From: Bryobacterales bacterium
Lineage (GTDB): Bacteria > Acidobacteriota > Terriglobia > Bryobacterales > Bryobacteraceae
Assembly (NCBI GenBank): GCA_016716385.1
Contig: JADJWL010000025.1
Span: 496,001 to 560,000, forward strand
Reading direction: 5' to 3'
Length of the DNA stretch: 64,000 nucleotides
Position 1 is the first letter of the stretch. Every line of letters starts with the position of its first letter. Position numbers and translations under genes: made by a program. The notes beneath the pieces are model-generated. The model did not search any database, had not been told where the DNA came from, and was given only the letters and a program-made list of their open reading frames with translations. Below, one piece after another: positions 62,769 to 64,000 of the stretch.

Positions 62769-63783
62769 CGTGTGTAAGGCGTGCCGTGCGCGCCCAGGAA
62801 AACTGCCTGGCCCGGACGAGAGCTGCTGCGCGGTAAGGCGCCGCCATCTCCGGACGAGTGACCAGGGCCTGCAACGCTTCGACCCAGGATCGCAGATCGC
62901 GCGGGTTGAGGCGAATGGCGGCATCACCGCAGACCTCACCGATTGCCGGGTCGGTTGAGGTTACGACACAGGCGCCGCACTGCATTGCCTCCAGCACAGG
63001 GAGTCCAAACCCTTCGTAGAGGGACGGGTAGAGGAAAGCGAGGGCATTCGAATACAGGGCGGGCAGCGCTGCGTCTTCCACCTCGCCCAGCCAGCGCAGG
63101 CCAGGAAGATCGGGCACCTCGGGACCATCGGCGCGGCGGCGTCCCGCCAGAACCAGGTCGGCCGATTGCGGTCCGGCGGCACGCCAGGCGTCGATCAGAA
63201 GCGTGACGTTCTTGCGGGGCTCGATCGTTCCGCAATAGAGGAAATAGGGTTTGGCCGCCGGTTGATCCCGTTGGGGTCCCCAGTGAGCGGGCGCGGCCAG
63301 AGGAACCGCCGCCGTTCGTTCCGGCGGAACATGGAACTCCTGGACAACCTGCTTCCGCACCGCTTCCGAATGCGTGACGACGCGCGACGCCAGGCCGAGC
63401 CGGAGCAGCCAGGGCGTCCGCTGCCGGACCCGCTCCGCTCCAGTGTGCCACGCGGGATTCATCCAGGGGGACAAGTCATGCAGAGTGATCACGGCCGGGC
63501 TAACCGGCACGTAGGGAACGGAGAAGTCGGTTCCGTGAAACACATCGGCGCCGATCGCCCGCAGACGCCGTGGCAGGCCGGCCGCCCACCAGCGACGCTC
63601 CAATCCGGACGCCGGACCCGCCGCAACATGCAGGCCGGGTGGTGGATCGAAGGGCTGGTCGGACGCCAGCCAGTACTCGTCTTCCGGGTAGGCCGCGGCA
63701 AGAGCTTGCGCCAGTTCCAACGTGTAGCGGCGAAGGCCGCCGGAACTCAGGGTGAGCGGGGTGGCGTCCAGAACCACGCGCAT
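62737..63783 (-). CDS. GT4-type glycosyltransferase
   Basis: The 348-residue GT-B enzyme starts MRVVLDATPLTLSSGGLRRYT. It has PYFLYCGTIEPRKNVTLLIDAW, YPSLYEGFGLPVLEAMQCGACVVTS (E-x7-E) and a late GEVCGDAAIRLNP. This is typical of mannosyl/rhamnosyl-type GT4 proteins of polysaccharide clusters. The ATG overlaps the stop of the rfbB-like gene (TGATG). With the next glycosyltransferase it forms a coupled unit for surface polysaccharide or O-antigen synthesis. Confidence 0.9.
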   Translation of the reverse strand: MRVVLDATPLTLSSGGLRRYTLELAQALAAAYPEDEYWLASDQPFDPPPGLHVAAGPASGLERRWWAAGLPRRLRAIGADVFHGTDFSVPYVPVSPAVITLHDLSPWMNPAWHTGAERVRQRTPWLLRLGLASRVVTHSEAVRKQVVQEFHVPPERTAAVPLAAPAHWGPQRDQPAAKPYFLYCGTIEPRKNVTLLIDAWRAAGPQSADLVLAGRRRADGPEVPDLPGLRWLGEVEDAALPALYSNALAFLYPSLYEGFGLPVLEAMQCGACVVTSTDPAIGEVCGDAAIRLNPRDLRSWVEALQALVTRPEMAAPYRAAALVRARQFSWARTARLTHDVYADAIRDR

Positions 63784-64000
63784 CAGCCGGTCCGATGCCC
63801 GTAGTTGCGCGCGTAGTAGCTCTGATACTCGCCCGATTTCACCGCTTGCATCCACTCCGTATTGGCGCGATACCAGGCCACGGTTGCGGCGAGCCCGGAC
63901 TCGAAATCCGTACCCGGCTGCCATCCCGTCTCGGATTCGAGCTTGCGGCTGGTGAGCGCGTACCGCCGGTCGTGGCCCGGCCGGTCGGTGACGTAGCGGA
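63783..64000 (-). CDS. rfbB: dTDP-glucose 4,6-dehydratase, 3' end only
   Basis: Only the last ~72 codons are in the window. The encoded segment reads RYVTDRPGHDRRYALTSRKL, then ESETGWQPGTDFESGLAATV, WYRANTEWMQAVKSGEYQSY and YARNYGHRTG-stop, which matches the C-terminus of RfbB (VxDRPGHDRRYA is diagnostic). RfbB makes dTDP-4-keto-6-deoxyglucose for rhamnose and other deoxysugars. It sits directly before two GT4 enzymes, so this strand carries a dTDP-sugar polysaccharide locus that continues past the window. Confidence 0.88.
   Translation of the reverse strand, partial: RYVTDRPGHDRRYALTSRKLESETGWQPGTDFESGLAATVAWYRANTEWMQAVKSGEYQSYYARNYGHRTG

Overview
The window is GC-rich, densely packed bacterial DNA, most likely from the phylum Acidobacteriota, order Bryobacterales ('Solibacter' lineage). 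The evidence is a large Oar-type TonB-dependent receptor, a secreted protein ending in the Solibacter-type TIGR03437 domain, a VWA protein of the acidobacterial type, a cysteine-rich insertion in RpoB, and many secreted Tat- or Sec-signal proteins. This placement is inference from family content; no rRNA gene is present.

Region 1 (1-9.2 kb) is a secreted carbohydrate or peptide locus: an Oar-like receptor (5' end off the window), a BNR sialidase-like protein, an FG-GAP repeat protein, a GntR/FCD regulator and an M81 metallopeptidase, then a second BNR protein on the other strand behind an orphan hypF. Region 2 (11.3-20.7 kb) is mostly housekeeping: glutaminyl cyclase, nfo, leuS, a Tat-exported Gfo/Idh/MocA oxidoreductase, a HEAT/SEC-C protein, a DUF2071 protein, rsmD and rtcB. 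Region 3 (20.7-28.2 kb, minus strand) holds a protein that is only an FtsH extracellular domain, two tandem-duplicated xylose-isomerase-like proteins, an enolase-superfamily enzyme, an ABC-2 exporter (one ATPase, two permeases) and a YjbQ protein.

Region 4 (28.2-35.4 kb, minus) is an envelope cassette: TIGR03437 secreted protein, an outer-membrane barrel lacking the usual plug, a VWA protein and a coiled-coil lipoprotein. Region 5 (35.5-39 kb, minus) is mlaE-mlaF-mlaD plus hpnK/chbG. Region 6 (39-49.7 kb, minus) is rplA-rplJ-rplL-rpoB-rpoC. Region 7 (49.8-61.5 kb) holds a TrpB2, a response-regulator phosphatase, a beta-CASP nuclease, thymidine kinase, a coiled-coil membrane protein, a RidA protein, a secreted repeat protein behind a candidate attenuator RNA, a DUF2490 protein, a CCA/poly(A) polymerase-family enzyme and a XerD recombinase. 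Region 8 (61.45-64 kb, minus) is tRNA-Val(UAC), two GT4 glycosyltransferases and the 3' end of rfbB, part of a surface-polysaccharide locus.

Four genes (the first receptor, rpoB, rplJ and the RidA gene) each carry an apparent single-base frameshift, two of them in 5-base homopolymers within essential genes. This points to sequence errors rather than gene decay. The strongest leads for new biology are the leader RNA with intrinsic terminator at about 55,950-56,102, the stand-alone FtsH extracellular-domain protein, the plug-less barrel cassette and the eight-cysteine RpoB insertion. No CRISPR array, insertion sequence or prophage was seen.
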